Below, one piece after another: positions 35,403-44,800 of a stretch of DNA of 64,000 nucleotides. The notes beneath the pieces were generated by a model. The model saw only the letters and a program-made list of their open reading frames with translations, searched no databases and was not told where the DNA came from. The stretch covers positions 1-64,000 of the forward strand of contig CANXME010002135.1 of assembly GCA_948144175.1 (NCBI GenBank), given 5' to 3'. The first letter of the stretch is position 1, and each line of letters opens with the position of its first letter. The position numbers and the translations under genes are program-made. The DNA is from Closterium sp. NIES-65. Lineage: Eukaryota > Streptophyta > Zygnematophyceae > Desmidiales > Closteriaceae.

Positions 35403-36665
35403 GACAACAGTGGACTAGTAGTACCAACTGTAGGACAGGGGCAGTGCAGGGACAGAAGCGCTGCTCTCACCAGGCAGGGCGGGTCGGGCAGCTCAGCGGT
35501 ACAGCAGCACGGCAACACTGCTGCTCGGACGGCACTGCAGCAACTGCGGCTCAGTGGCACCAGCGGCTCGGCTCCTCAGGCGGCTCGTGCGGCTCAGGCG
35601 GCTGGGGTGGCTCGTGCGGCTCTGGCGGCTCGGGCTGCTCGGGCGGCTCGGGTGGCTCGTGCGGCTCGGGCGGCTCGGGCGGCTCGGGCTGGTCGGGCGG
35701 CTCGGGCGGCTCAGGAGAGTCGGGCGGCTCGAGCAGGCTTGGGTAGCTCGGGCAGGTTGGGCGGCTTGGGAGGCTCGGGCGGTTCGGGCGGCTCGGGTGG
35801 CGCGGGCGGTGTAGGGCGGCAGGGCCGCTGGTGCGAGGGGCGGCTGGGCCGCTGAGAAGGGCGGCAAGGCCGCTGCGGAAGGGCGGCGAGGCCGCTGAGT
35901 AGGGCGGCGGGGCCGCTGAGCAGGGCGGTGGGGCCGCTGAGGAGAAGGGCGGCGGGGCCGCTGAGTAGGGCGGCGGGGCCGCTGAGGAGAAGGGCGGCGG
36001 GGCCGCTGAGGAGAAGGGCGGCGGGGCCGCTAAGTAGGGCGGCGGGGCCGCTGAGGAGAAGGGCGGCGGGGCCGCTGAGTAGGGCGGCGGGGCCGCTGAG
36101 GAGAAGGGCGGCGAGGCCGCTGAGTAGGGCGGCGGGGCCGCTGAGGAGAAGGGCGGCAGGGCCGCTGAGTAGGGCGGCGGGGCCGCTGAGTAGGGCGGCG
36201 GGGCCGCTGAGGAGAAGGGCGGCGGGGCCGCTGAGGAGAAGGGCGGCGGGGCCGCTGAGTAGGGCGGCGGGGCCGCTGAGTAGGGCGGCGGGGCCACTGA
36301 GGAGAAGGGCGGCGGGGCCGCTGAGTAGGGCGGCGGGGCCGCTGAGGAGAAGGTCGGCGGGGCCGCTGAGTAGGGGCGGGGCCGCAGCGACGGGCGGCGA
36401 GGCCGCGGAGACGGGCGGCGGGGCCGCGATGCGGGGCGACGGGGCCGCTGTGACTTGCGGCGGGGCCGCACTAAAGGGCGGCGGGGCCGAAACGAAGGGC
36501 GGCGGGGCCGCTAGGGGAAGGGGCCGCTAGGGCGTAGGGGGCCGCTAGGGCGGCTCGGCGAGGTGAGAGCCCAGAGCGCGACTCGGGCGGAGCGCGCTTC
36601 AGGCAGGAAAAAAAATATTTTGAAACTCGACGTGGTGGGCCCTAGGCACAGTTCCCAAGGGGGAA
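35403..36665 (-). repeat. A4 leader with GC-rich minisatellite
   Basis: 35560-35830 is GGCGGCTCG-rich. 35870-36375 is a higher-order minisatellite alternating GGCGGGGCCGCTGAGTAG and GGCGGGGCCGCTGAGGAGAAG units, about 25 copies. Near the PBS come an A/T run, a GAGCGCGCTT half-palindrome and the GTTCCC/GGGAAC hairpin. A 306-codon Pro-rich open frame is a repeat artefact. Confidence 0.85.
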
Positions 36666-36679
36666 CCTGCTCGATACCA
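36666..36679 (-). promoter_or_regulatory. A4 primer-binding site
   Basis: Sense TGGTATCGAGCAGG next to the 5' LTR, identical to A1 and A6. Confidence 0.8.
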
Positions 36680-36800
36680 TGAGGAAAGTAGAATGAGAAT
36701 GAATGACTAAGGAATGGAAGTGATACAAATATGCAACCCTAGAAATGTGTACCCCATATGGGCTACCCCACTATAGCCTACACAATATTATAATTTGACA
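36680..36800 (-). repeat. A4 5' LTR (121 bp)
   Basis: Pairs with 27904-28024 (four differences). Outer end at 36800 is followed by the duplicated CTTCC. Confidence 0.95.
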
Positions 36801-36805
36801 CTTCC

Positions 36806-39193
36806 CAAGTCTCTGCCTCCCCTCCCACCCTCGCCTGCCCCTCCCTGCCTTCCTTGTGTCGAGGGGCGGCAGCGCGCCTCTCCTCAATCCTCCTCGTTTC
36901 CCCCGACGACTGCTCTCCTGTAGACTCTCCTCATGGACGTGTGGGGCCCAGCCCGCGTTCGTGGACAGGGCCGCGAGCGATACTTCCAGCTGGTTGTTGA
37001 CGACTACTCGCTTTACACCACGGTTTTCCCCTTGTGCAGCAAGGGGTAGGTCCCTGATGTTTTGATCCCTTGGATCCGCGCTGTCCGTCTCAAGCTCCGC
37101 GAGCGGTTCCACACGTGCCTTCCTTTCCTGCGTCTGCCTCCAACCTCTTGCGGGACTTTTGTTGTGAGGAGGGCATTCGCCAGTCGTTCACGCCCCCGGC
37201 CTCTCCGCAGTAGAATGGGGTTGCTGAGCGCAGCATTGGCTTAGTCATGGAGCTCGCTTGTACCTCCATGATCCATACGGCTGCCCCCCATTTTCTGTGG
37301 CCGTTTGCGGTCCGGTACGCTGCGCATCAGCTCAACCTCTGACCCCGTGTCTCCTTGCCGGAGACCTTGCCGACACTGCGCTGGATGGGAGAGGTTGGCG
37401 ATGCGTCGGTGTTCCGGGTCTGGGGATCTCGTGCCTTTCTCCGTGATACCTCCGCGGACAGGCTCTCCTCTCGCATCATTCCTTGCGTCTTCCTTGGCTT
37501 TCCCCCTGACGCACCTGGCTGGCAGTTTTACCAACCCACCTCGCGCCGTGTCCTGCCCTCTCAAGACGTCACGTTTAACGAGCCGGTTCAATTTTACCGT
37601 CTCTTCCCCTACCGCACGGCCCCTCTCCCTGCCCCGCCGCTCTTCTTCTCACCAGGTCCTCCTCCGGTAGACCCCCTCCCCCCTCAGGGTCCTGCTCCCT
37701 CAGGTGTGTCCCAAGTAGACCCTGTTGAGCTTGTGAAGGTAGCTGTTGACTCTGGTGCTATTAGGGGTGCTGCGCCTGGGGATGTTGAGCCTGAGCCTGC
37801 GGAGCCTGGGCATGCTGAGCCTGGGGTTCCTGAGCCTGGGGATGCGGAGCGTGGGGGTGCTGAGCTTGGGGGTGCTGAGCTTGGGGGTCCTGAGCCTGAG
37901 CGTGCGGAGCCTGGGGGTGCGGAGCTTGGGGGTGCTGAGCTTGAAGGTGCTGAGCCTGAGTGTCCTGAGCCTTGAGGTACTTTGTCTACCGGAGTTCCTC
38001 TGGGCACCTTTTCACGGCGGGGGCCTCTCTCTCCACCGCAGCTGCGCGAGTGGTTTGCTCGGCGCTGGAGCCTTCGGAGTGGCGCTGCTAGAGCCGGGGG
38101 GTCTGCCGCTGGAGGCCCTGGAGCTGGAGGCACTAGAGCTGCTGGTCCTGGAGGTGCTGGAGGTACTGGAACCGCTGGTCCCGGAGGTGCTCGTACTTGA
38201 GGAACTGGAGCTGGTGGAGCTGGAGGTATTGTAGGCGCTGGAGCTTGAGGCGCTGTCGCTGGAGGTAACGGAGGTACTGGAGCTTCTGGAGCTCGAGGTG
38301 CTGCAGGAGTTGGAGCTGGAGGCGCTGGAGCTGGAGCTGCTGGAGGTACTGGAGCTGGAGCCGCTGGTCCCGGAGGTGCTCGTACTGGAGGTACTTGTGC
38401 TGTTGGAGCTGGTGGTGCTGCAGGCGTTGGAGTTGGAGATCCTGGAGCTGGAGACCCCGGAGCTGGAGGCGCTGGCCCTTGGGATGCTGGTGCTATTGGT
38501 GCTGGTTCTGGAGGCACTGTGCGGCCGCGACCATACTTTGTTCCGCTAATTCAGCAGGTTCTTGGTCTCCCGTCTTCTACTGGCCTTACTCCTCCCTTAC
38601 TAAGTCCACCGCCTGACAAGTTGCAGCCGTAGTTACAGCCAACTTCCCCACTGCTTGCTCCTTTTCCTTACACTAAGAAGACCGGAGGTCTTGCTGAGCG
38701 TCGTGAGCCTGCGCCTCGTTTTGCCTCGCCTGTTCGCACTATTCGCACTGGTTGTCATGTTCCGCATCAGCGTCCTCCTCCTGTCCCCGGCACGCACCAT
38801 ATGGCACTTCGTCCTTCCTCTATTCCATAGCGTGTCCCCCTGCCGTCCCCTCCTGCGTCCTCTCTTGCTGACAGACCGGACCATGAGTGTGACTTACTTC
38901 ATGTTGCTAGTCCTACTATCACATGTCTTCTGGCCACTGTTGTCACTGACCCTTCGTTTGAGTCCACTGCTGCATCTGCCCTAGTTGCTGAGCTTGTTGA
39001 CATTGTTGCTGCCTGTCGTCTCGACTATGCCGCTAGTCTTGTTGCTGAGTCTGAGTCTGACTGTCCTCCGTCCGTCGGGGGTGAGTGTGCTCTTGGCACG
39101 GACGTCCTTGAAAACAGGCAGGAAGACTTTGAGTGTCTTGTAACTGCTGTACCTCATCTCATGTCCATACTGCTTGCACCTGAGGGAGACGCG
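36806..39193 (+). pseudogene. A3 integrase, spacer and RT start
   Basis: Resumes after A4 with the short linker before integrase, then LMDVWGPARVRGQGRERYF and VVDDYSLYTTVFPL, a TAG (37047-37049), and WIRAVRLKLRERF. The region of the second Asp (SDRGGEF elsewhere) is disrupted (LRLPPTSCGTFVVRRAF). Integrase C-terminus 37355-37700 (WGSRAFLRD, CVFLGFPPDAPGWQFY, VTFNEPVQFYRLFPYRT) and the Gly/Glu/Pro spacer to about 38550 follow. Degraded linker and the pre-RT block (CPPSVGGECALGTDVLENRQ) end at the G insertion. Long Leu-rich frames at 37746-38549 are spacer repeats read in another frame. Confidence 0.82.
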
Positions 39194-39334
39194 TGTCAGT
39201 AGATCTGCACTGTGGATGCCCGATTGATCCTGGAGAGGGTTACAGGCGCGTTCGCCTGGGAGGTTATGGACGCACTGACCCGCTACTGAAACAAGCCCTT
39301 TTATCCCAATGGTCTAGTGGTTGGGATTCTGACA
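39194..39334 (+). repeat. G 5' LTR (141 bp)
   Basis: Contains a perfect hairpin CAGGCG-CGTT-CGCCTG (39243-39258) and a longer pairing TCAGTAG / CTACTGA (39196-39202 with about 39282-39288). Its last 31 bases, from TCCCAATGGTCTAGTGG, resemble the 5' half of tRNA-Glu. Confidence 0.92.
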
Positions 39335-39375
39335 TGGTATCAGAGCGGTCTCGGGTTCGATTCCCGGTGTATGCA
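39304..39375 (+). other. tRNA-like sequence spanning G LTR end, PBS and internal domain
   Basis: A 72-base stretch with a D-arm-like segment carrying a perfect A box (TGGTCTAGTGG, 39310-39320). A 5-bp stem TCTGA/TCAGA encloses a 7-base loop CATGGTA placed as an anticodon arm, and a T arm with loop TTCGATT contains a perfect B box (GGTTCGATTCC, 39354-39364). The loop is exactly the LTR/PBS junction. The ends do not pair as an acceptor stem and position 33 is not T, so this is not a working tRNA gene. The resemblance is to tRNA-Glu in the D and T arms. Confidence 0.7.
39335..39348 (+). promoter_or_regulatory. G primer-binding site
   Basis: TGGTATCAGAGCGG; the first 12 bases are the exact complement of the plant initiator-Met tRNA 3' end. 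Internal domain continues to the PPT at about 39418-39427. Confidence 0.88.
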
Positions 39376-39427
39376 CATGTAGGCCGTTGCCGCTGTGCTT
39401 AGTCCTGGGCCCCCCAGTGTGGGGGGG

Positions 39428-39568
39428 TGTCAGTAGATCTGCACTGTGGATGCCCGATTGATCCTGGAGAGGGTTACAGGCGCGTTCGCCTAGGAGGTTA
39501 TGGGCGCACTGACCCGCTACTGAAACAAGCCCTTTTATCCCAATGGTCTAGTGGTTGGGATTCTGACA
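39428..39568 (+). repeat. G 3' LTR (141 bp)
   Basis: Same as 39194-39334 apart from two substitutions (one in the hairpin stem, one twelve bases further on). Followed by the duplicated target ACCCG. Confidence 0.92.
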
Positions 39569-40798
39569 ACCCGGATGCTCCAGACATCCCGACCCTGCGC
39601 TCTTACGCAGAGGCAATAGAGGGTCCCTACTCCTCTCAGTGCCATGGACGCAGAGATGGAATCTTGGAAGTCCACAGGCACTTACGTCGATGAGTTCCCC
39701 CACCTGGGGCAAACATCGTCAGCGGCATGTGGATTTTCAGGATGAAGCGGCCGCCGGGTTCTCCGCCTGTCTTCAAGGCATGTTACGTTGCACGAGGCTT
39801 CAGCCAGTGACAGGGAGTTGACTTCTTCCAGACCTTCTCCCCTACCCCGAAGATGACCACTCTTCGGATGGTGCTGCCTGTCGACGCTCAGCGTGACTAC
39901 GAGGTTCACTCTCTTGACTTCAGCACTGCTCTCCTACAGGGCAGCCTGCACGAGGAGATCTGGCTGCGCCGCCTACCTGGTTTCACTGGGTCGTTTCCTG
40001 CTGTTACCAGGTGGAGCCTTTGGCGGCCAGTCTACGGTCTCCGCCAGGCGCCTCGCGAGTGGCATGACACACTAAGAACGATGCTTGCGGCTCCTGGGTT
40101 TGCTCCTTCGACTGCTGACCAGTCGCTGTTTCTGTGCACCGACACTTCGCTGCCGCCTTTCTACATCCTCGTTTACGTCGATGACTTGGTCTTTGCCACT
40201 GCGGACACTGAGTAAAGTCGGAGTTGCAGAAGGAACACATGTGCATAGACATGGGTGAGCTGCTCAGCTATCTTGGCTTGCAGATCACTTGGGACAGAGC
40301 AAGGCGCACCATTACCGTGACTCAGTCACACATGGTGCAGCAGGTCCTTCAGCGCTTCGACTTCCAGTACTCCTCGCCAGAGTCCACTCCTCTGCCTATC
40401 GGTCACTCATTCTCAGCTCCACCTTCGGACGAGTCTGTAGAGTCGAGTGGCCTGTATACAGAGCTTGTGGGCTTCCTCATGTGCCTGATGACCTGCACTG
40501 AACCTGAATTTTCCTACCCTGTTAGCATCATGGCACACTACGTTGCACCCGGGAGACACCGTCTAGAGCACTGGAAGGCCGCTAAGAGGGCGTTACGCTA
40601 CTTGTGCAGTACTTCGGGCATCGGGCTCGTGCTTAGAGGACAAGGTCCAGTTGTCCTCACTGGACACGCAGACTCTTCTTGGGTTGACGAAGCGGTCGTC
40701 ATAGGGTTACACTTTCAACCTTGGCTCCGGCTCTGTTTCGTGGCGGTCTACCCGCTCGTCTTCTGTTCTCAGTTCCAGTTGTGAGGCTGAGATCTACG
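39569..40798 (+). pseudogene. A3 RT and RNase H start
   Basis: Continues after G: DAPDIPTLRSYAEAIEGPYSSQ with a small deletion or frameshift at about 39640, GMWIFRMKRPPGSPPVFK, a TGA at about 39808, then TPKMTTLRMVLPVDAQRDYE, EEIWLRRLPGFTGSF and YGLRQAPREWHDTL. The catalytic box YVDDLVFATAD is intact (about 40175-40207), then a stop and frameshift. A second open stretch (40224-40784) has LGLQITWDRARRTI, MVQQVLQRFDF and RNase H start (TGHADSSW). Interrupted in CEAEIY by A6 at 40798. Confidence 0.85.
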
Positions 40799-40930
40799 TG
40801 TTAGAACATTATAGCTTATGCTATTGTGTAGGCTATAGTGGGGTATCCCATAGGGGGTGCAACCCAATTAGGGTTTCATATTTTTACTCACTTCATTCAT
40901 AGTTCATCCATTCTCGTTCTAGTTTTCTCA
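40799..40930 (+). repeat. A6 5' LTR (132 bp)
   Basis: TGTTAGAACATTATAGC...GTTTTCTCA. Has 7 extra bases (AGCTTAT region) and about five substitutions relative to 47927-48051. No clear TATA box. Confidence 0.93.
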
Positions 40931-40944
40931 TGGTATCGAGCAGG
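40931..40944 (+). promoter_or_regulatory. A6 primer-binding site
   Basis: TGGTATCGAGCAGG right after the LTR; iMet-like. Confidence 0.8.
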
Positions 40945-41015
40945 TTCCCCCCGTGGGAACTGTGCTTAGGGCCCACCACATCGAATTTTTTCTTCTGCCC
41001 GGAGCGCGCTCCGGG
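40944..41015 (+). promoter_or_regulatory. A6 leader hairpin and 18-bp palindrome
   Basis: Hairpin GTTCCC-CCCGT-GGGAAC (40944-40960) directly 3' of the PBS, then GGCCCACCA, a T run, and the perfect palindrome CCCGGAGCGCGCTCCGGG (40998-41015). Equivalent elements occur in A1, A2, A4 and, with changed but still paired bases, the hairpin in A3. The position suits an RNA dimerisation or packaging signal; that role is inferred. Confidence 0.6.
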
Positions 41016-41890
41016 CCCTTTCTCTTACTTTTTTGATCTGCCCTAACGGCCCCTAGACGCCCGCGTGCCGCCCTTAGACGCCCGCGCGCCGCCCGTCCCG
41101 GCCCCTAGACACCCGCGCGCCGCCCGTCCCGGCCCCTAGACGCCCGCGCGCCGCCCGTCCCGGCCCCTAGACACCCGCGCGCCGCCCGTCCAGGCCCCAC
41201 GCTGCCCGCGCACTGCCCTTCGAGCCCGCGCGCCGCCCGTCCAGGCCCCACGCTGCCCGCGCGCTGCCCTTAGAGCCCGCGCGCCGCCCGTCCAGGCCCC
41301 ACGCCGCCCACGCGCTGCCCTTAGGGCCCGCACGCCGCCCGTCTCGGCCCTCCCCCCCTAGACGCCCGCGCGCTGCCCGCCAGGCCCCTCGACGCCGTGC
41401 GTCACCCGATCCGGCCCCACACCACCCGTGCGCCACCCGTCCCGGCAGCGCGCAGCCGTCCCGGCCCCTCGTCGCCCGTGCGCAGCCCGTCCCGGCCCCG
41501 CTCCCAGCCACCCGTGCGACACCCGTCCCGGCCCCGCTCCCAGCAGCCCGTGCGCCACCTGTCCCGGCCCCGCTCCCAGCCACCCGTGCGCCACCCGTCC
41601 CAGCCGTGAGCCACCGGCCCGAGCCGCCTGCGCAGCTGAGGAGCCGAGCCGCCGGAGCCGCCTGTGCCGCTGACCGCCCGAGCCGCCCGAGCCGCCCGAG
41701 CCGCCCGAGCCGCCCGAGCCGCCCGAGCCGCCCGAGCCGCCTGCGCCGCCCGAGCCGCCCGAGCCGCCTGAGGAGCCGAGCCGCTGGTGCCGTGGTGCTG
41801 CTGTTGCTGCTGGGCCGGCCGAGCTGCCGTTTTTGCTGTGCTGCTGAGCTGCCCGACCCGTCCTGTCTGGTGAGACCGCCGACTGCAGTC
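41016..41890 (+). repeat. A6 leader minisatellites
   Basis: 41040-41340 repeats CCCGCGCGCCGCCCGTCCCGGCCC-like units (about 30 and 57 bp). 41400-41620 repeats CCCGTGCG...CCCGTCCCGG units of about 42 bp. 41650-41790 is an array of GAGCCGCCC. The open frame through here continues into gag but lacks family similarity; the real start is 41891. Confidence 0.85.
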
Positions 41891-44800
41891 ATGGCTACCC
41901 CTAGTGTCCTAGCTTTTGACGCTGAGGGTCGAGCCATTGACTTTGAGGTCTGGGTCGACGACCTGCAGCTTTTCTTGCAGTGCGATAGGGTAGACGAACT
42001 TTCTCTCTTTGACCTTACCTCTGGCGCCGTCCCTACCCCTGCTACTGATGCTGATCCCACTGTTCGCTCCAAGTGGGCCACACGCGATGCTGCTGCACGT
42101 CTTGCTGTGCGTCGCCACCTGCCTACCGCTGAGCGTGCACACTTTAGTCAGTACAAGAGTGCCCAGACCTTGTACGACGCTGTAGATGCGCGCTACTCCT
42201 CCCCTGCCACTGCTGCACTGAGCCGCCTCATGCTCCCCTTCCTCTTCCCTGACCTTGCCGCCTTTCCCACTGTCGGTGATCTCATTACGCACCTCCGCAC
42301 TAGTGACACCCGCTACCGCGCTGCGCTTCCTGCTGACTTCTGCGCCAAGAACCCTCCCCCCATGTACATCACTCTCTACTTTCTAGTCACTCGTCTCCTT
42401 GACTCCCTTCGTGTAGTCCGGGACCACTTCCTCGCGGTCTGTCCCACCACTCTCACAGTCGACAGCCTCGAGAAGGCCCTCCTAGCGGCGGAGAAGAGCA
42501 TCGTCGCTGTAGGAGCCTCTCGAGGTGACCCCCGCGCCCCCATCTTTGAGGGGTGTTCTCCTTCCCCTCTCTTGCCCTCTGTAGCCTCTGCCGCTGTGGC
42601 CGACCTCGTTGGTCTTGAGTCGGTCCGTGCGGCGTCTACCCCTAGCGGGAGACGCCGCTCTGGCAAGGGCAAGGGGGGCAAGGGAGCGGGTGGGGCCAGC
42701 GCGGGCGGTGGAGGTGGAGGTGGAGGCGGCGGAGGGAGTGGGGGTGGCGGTGGAGGTGGTGGCGGGGGTGGGGGTGCTAGTGGCAGCAGTGGAGGCGGGG
42801 GTGGCGGCGGCGGTGGCGGTGGGAGCGGAGGTGGCGGAGGCGGTGGCGGTGGAGGAGGAGGCGGGGGTGGCGGTGGTGGAGGTGGTCGGAGTGGCGCTTC
42901 GCAGCGGAGCAGCACTGGAGGTAGTCAGCGCCAACAGCAGCAGCAGCAGCAGCGTTCTCGCGACGTTCCCACCCCTCAGCAGCTCCATGAGTGGTACACG
43001 CAGCGTCAGCGGGGTGGGAGTTTTGGTCCCTGCACCTACGTTCTTCGCACTGGCGACCGCGCTGGAGAGCAGTGTGGGGGTACCCACTCCGCCCAGCGCT
43101 GCTTTGGCCGCCTGACGGACGCTTGGCGCCAGCAGTTCCCGGAGGCCGCGGAGATCCCCCGCTGGGTGGAGCTGACTAGGGCTGGTGTAGCTATTTTTGA
43201 TCTTGACTTTGATGCTATCCTTGCTTCTATGTATGCTGTGACCATTAGTGATGAGGGTGACTGTTACCGGTGTTTCCCGCCCGACCCGGGCATTGAGGCT
43301 GCTGCTCTAGGTGCCAGTGCATCTGTGCTCTCAGGTACTGGTGAGGCTGCTCTCTCAGGTACTAGTGAGTCTGCGCTCTCAGGTACTGCGTCGGCCCCTG
43401 CCTCCCACACCTTCACCCTTGACTCTGGAGCGTCTCGCTCCTTCTTTCGGGACCGCACCACACTCATGCCGCTTAGTCGGCCGGTTGCGGTGTCCGTGGC
43501 TGACCCCTCTGGGGGTCCTGTCCTGTCTCGCTTCTCCACAGTTCTTCCGTGTCCGGCGGCTCCCTCTGGCACCCTGTCCAGTCTCTACCTCCCCTCGTTC
43601 TCTACGAACTTGGTGAGTGGTGCTGACCTACAGGATGCGGGAGTCCACCAGTTCACCCCTGCTCGTCAGCGAGTGACGCACTGCACAGAGGCTAGCACAG
43701 GTCGTCACCTGGCTACGTTTACACGTCAGCCAGGGTCGAGCCTGTACACACTGACCACTCCTTCTCCTCCAGTTCCTGAGTCTGATAGGGTCCCTTCGTC
43801 AGGTCAGGTGTTTGCTGCAGTGTCCAGGTCTGGTCCTGAGTCTGCCCCCTGTTCGTGTCGTCGCCTGTCTCACGAGACTCTCCTCTGGCACCACCGCCTG
43901 GGTCACCCCTCTCTGCTTCGGCTCAGAGGCATGGCCTCCCGTCTCCTTGTCTCTGGTCTCCCCCGGTCCCTCCCTCCCCTTCCTCAGGGCCCTGGCCCTG
44001 CCTGTGTCCCCTGTGTCGAGGGACGCCAGCGTGCTGCCCCTCACTCCTCCCAGTTTCCTCCGACAGAGGCTCCGTTGCAGACGCTTCACATGGACGTGTG
44101 GGGCCCTGCGCGCGTCCGTGGACTCGGTCACGAGCACTACTTCCTGTTGGTGGTTGACGACTACTCGCGTTACACCGCAGTCTTCCCCTTGCGCAGCAAG
44201 GGTGATGTCACTGAGGTGCTGATCGACTGGATCCGCGCAGCTCGTCTCCAGCTCAGGCAGAGCTTTGGCTCGGACTTTCCTGTGTTGCGTCTGCACTCGG
44301 ACAGAGGCGGAGAGTTCTCCTCTGGCCTTCTGCGTGCCTACTGTCGTGCGCGAGGCATCTGTCAGACCTTCACGCTTCCGGACTCACCGCAGCAAAATGG
44401 GATTGCAGAGCGCTGCATTTGCATGGTCATGGACGTCGCTCGTACGTCTATGATACATGCGGCTGCCCCCCATTTTCTGTGGCCGTTTGCGGTCAGGTAC
44501 GCGGCGCATCAGATCAACCTCCACCCCAGGGTCTCCAGGCCGGAGACCTCCCCAGCCCTGCTGTGGACGGGGAAGGTTGGCGATGCGTCGGCGTTCCGGG
44601 TCTGGGGATCTCGGGCGTTTGTCCGCAACTTGTGTGCGGACAAGCTGTCCCCTCGCGCTGCTCCCTGCGTCTTCCTGGGGTTCCCCCCCGACGCCCCTGG
44701 GTGGCAGTTCTACCACCCCACCTCTCGCCGTGTTCTGTCCTCCCAGGACGTCACGTTCGACGAGTCGGTACCCTACTACCGCCTCTTCCCCTACCGCACT

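Larger units (their letters stand above)
27904..36800 (-). mobile_element. A4: copia A-family element inserted in A3, carrying a B solo LTR
   Basis: 8897 bp with 121-bp LTRs (four differences), PBS, leader, and a perfect CTTCC duplication (27899-27903, 36801-36805). The polyprotein is interrupted only by the B solo LTR (30934-32159). Removing that LTR plus one 5-bp target copy (1231 bp) puts both halves in one frame of 1980 codons including the stop. One of the best preserved members here, although RT reads YVND. Confidence 0.95.
39194..39568 (+). mobile_element. G: 375-bp TRIM with a tRNA-like LTR/PBS junction
   Basis: Two 141-bp direct repeats (39194-39334 and 39428-39568; two mismatches) with TGTCAG...CTGACA ends enclose only 93 bp. 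Immediately after the first repeat is a PBS matching iMet tRNA (TGGTATCAGAGCGG, 39335-39348). A G-rich PPT (TGTGGGGGGG) precedes the second. Flanks ACGCG (39189-39193) and ACCCG (39569-39573) form a 5-bp target duplication with one change; the intact relative A6 reads GGAGACCCGGATG here. It encodes no protein, so it is a terminal-repeat retrotransposon in miniature mobilised in trans. TRIMs as a class are known; the tRNA-like structure is described separately. Confidence 0.93.

Noticed and set aside
35551..36471. A 306-codon Pro/Ala-rich protein gene
   Set aside because: It is the A4 leader minisatellite read through; other A leaders do not keep the frame.
37746..38549. Leu-rich repeat or membrane protein
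   Set aside because: Alternate-frame reading of the Gly/Glu/Pro spacer repeats of A3; the same Leu-rich shadow appears in A1, A2, A4, A6, A7 and A8.
39270..39300. Hammerhead ribozyme (retrozyme) in the G LTR
   Set aside because: CTGA and GAAAC are present, but the invariant CTGATGA core is not, and no flanking stems fit the fold.
39304..39375. A functional tRNA-Glu gene
   Set aside because: D and T arms match, but the first seven bases cannot pair with the last seven, the position before the anticodon is A rather than T, and the sequence straddles an LTR/PBS boundary.
41606..41890. A 95-residue N-terminal extension of A6 Gag
   Set aside because: Pro/Arg/Ser-rich leader repeats; the shared start in all A copies is MATPSV at 41891.
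42360..42366. Programmed ribosomal frameshift at the gag C run
   Set aside because: In A6 and A4 gag and pol are in one frame across the site, so no shift is needed; the shifted copies are simply broken.
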